6,213 nucleotides of DNA. Origin: JBCBKZ01 sp039026975 (GTDB taxonomy: Bacteria; Bacteroidota; Bacteroidia; J057). The stretch lies in the NCBI GenBank assembly GCA_039026975.1, contig JBCCLI010000390.1, forward strand, positions 1 through 6,213. Direction: 5' to 3'. Numbering within the stretch: position 1 is the first letter of the stretch; every line of letters begins with the position of its first letter. The translations under genes and the position numbers were made by a program. This document shows positions 6,048 to 6,213 of the stretch, one piece after another. The notes beneath the pieces are model-generated. The model searched no databases. It saw only the letters and a list, made by a program, of their open reading frames with translations, and was not told the DNA's origin.

Positions 6048-6213
6048 TCAATACTGCCTCGTGCTAAGCATCACTAACGTACAAGCCACTACAGGCTCTA
6101 TTCCTTCCTGCTCGAGGCGGCTAATAAAAGCAGGATTCTCAGTACCCGGATTGAAAATTACTCTTTTGGGTTTGAGAGAAATAATCCAGTCTTCGTAAGG
6201 CTGCTGGTTTTTA
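6048..6213 (-). CDS. CoA-binding domain protein (YccU/CoA_binding_2 type), C-terminal 54 residues
   Basis: The right edge cuts this gene, so only its 3' end is present, closing with TGA at 6050-6048. The 54 visible residues read through the end of a Rossmann-like CoA-binding fold: KPKRVIFNPGTENP near 14-27, a helix with SRLEQEGIEP at 31-40, then ACTLVMLSTRQY at 43-54. The FNPGTENP loop followed by a terminal ACTLV-L strand is characteristic of the small (about 120-140 residue) CoA_binding_2 proteins such as Escherichia coli YccU. Their biochemical role is not established. The frame is clean with no internal stop. It shares strand with the two genes downstream of it but is separated from them by 107 bp containing a palindrome, so they may be independently expressed. 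Confidence 0.9.
   Translation of the reverse strand, partial: KNQQPYEDWIISLKPKRVIFNPGTENPAFISRLEQEGIEPVVACTLVMLSTRQY

Overview
The window looks like a chromosomal segment of a free-living member of the Bacteroidota, probably the Cytophagales or a neighbouring order; that placement is an inference. The support is a secreted PKD-repeat protein with a Bacteroidota-style signal peptide, a phosphoglycerate kinase of about 394 residues, moderate-to-low GC, and start codons mostly without Shine-Dalgarno sequences. I see no insertion sequence, phage gene, CRISPR array, tRNA or rRNA.

Layout. Positions 1-1185 (minus) hold the N-terminal 395 residues of a secreted multi-PKD protein whose remainder lies off the left edge. 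It is divergent from a plus-strand run of four genes: phosphoglycerate kinase (pgk, 1379-2563), a four-helix membrane protein with a PH-like cytoplasmic tail (2774-3442), a small ACT-domain protein (about 3489-3896) and an extended-SDR NAD(P)-dependent epimerase/reductase (about 4095-5075). The right third is on the minus strand and convergent with the SDR gene. It carries the 3' end of a CoA-binding YccU-type gene (6048-6213), a 71-residue charged helical protein (5725-5940), and a 204-residue protein with one membrane anchor (5098-5712). The last two are 12 bp apart and probably co-transcribed.

How they fit together. Only pgk has an assured central role (glycolysis and gluconeogenesis). The genes after it share orientation but are separated by gaps of about 200 bp, so one transcript is not assured. 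The ACT protein follows the membrane protein within about 46 bp and may share its transcript.

The most unusual structure is non-coding. Two related elements of about 90-100 bp begin 5-8 bp after the stop codons of pgk and of the ACT gene. Each ends in a 47-bp block that aligns without gaps at 36 of 47 positions and contains an inverted repeat. I did not find a convincing undescribed multi-gene system. The best leads are this paired intergenic element, the orphan 71 aa/204 aa gene pair, and a possible frame disruption at the start of the membrane protein.
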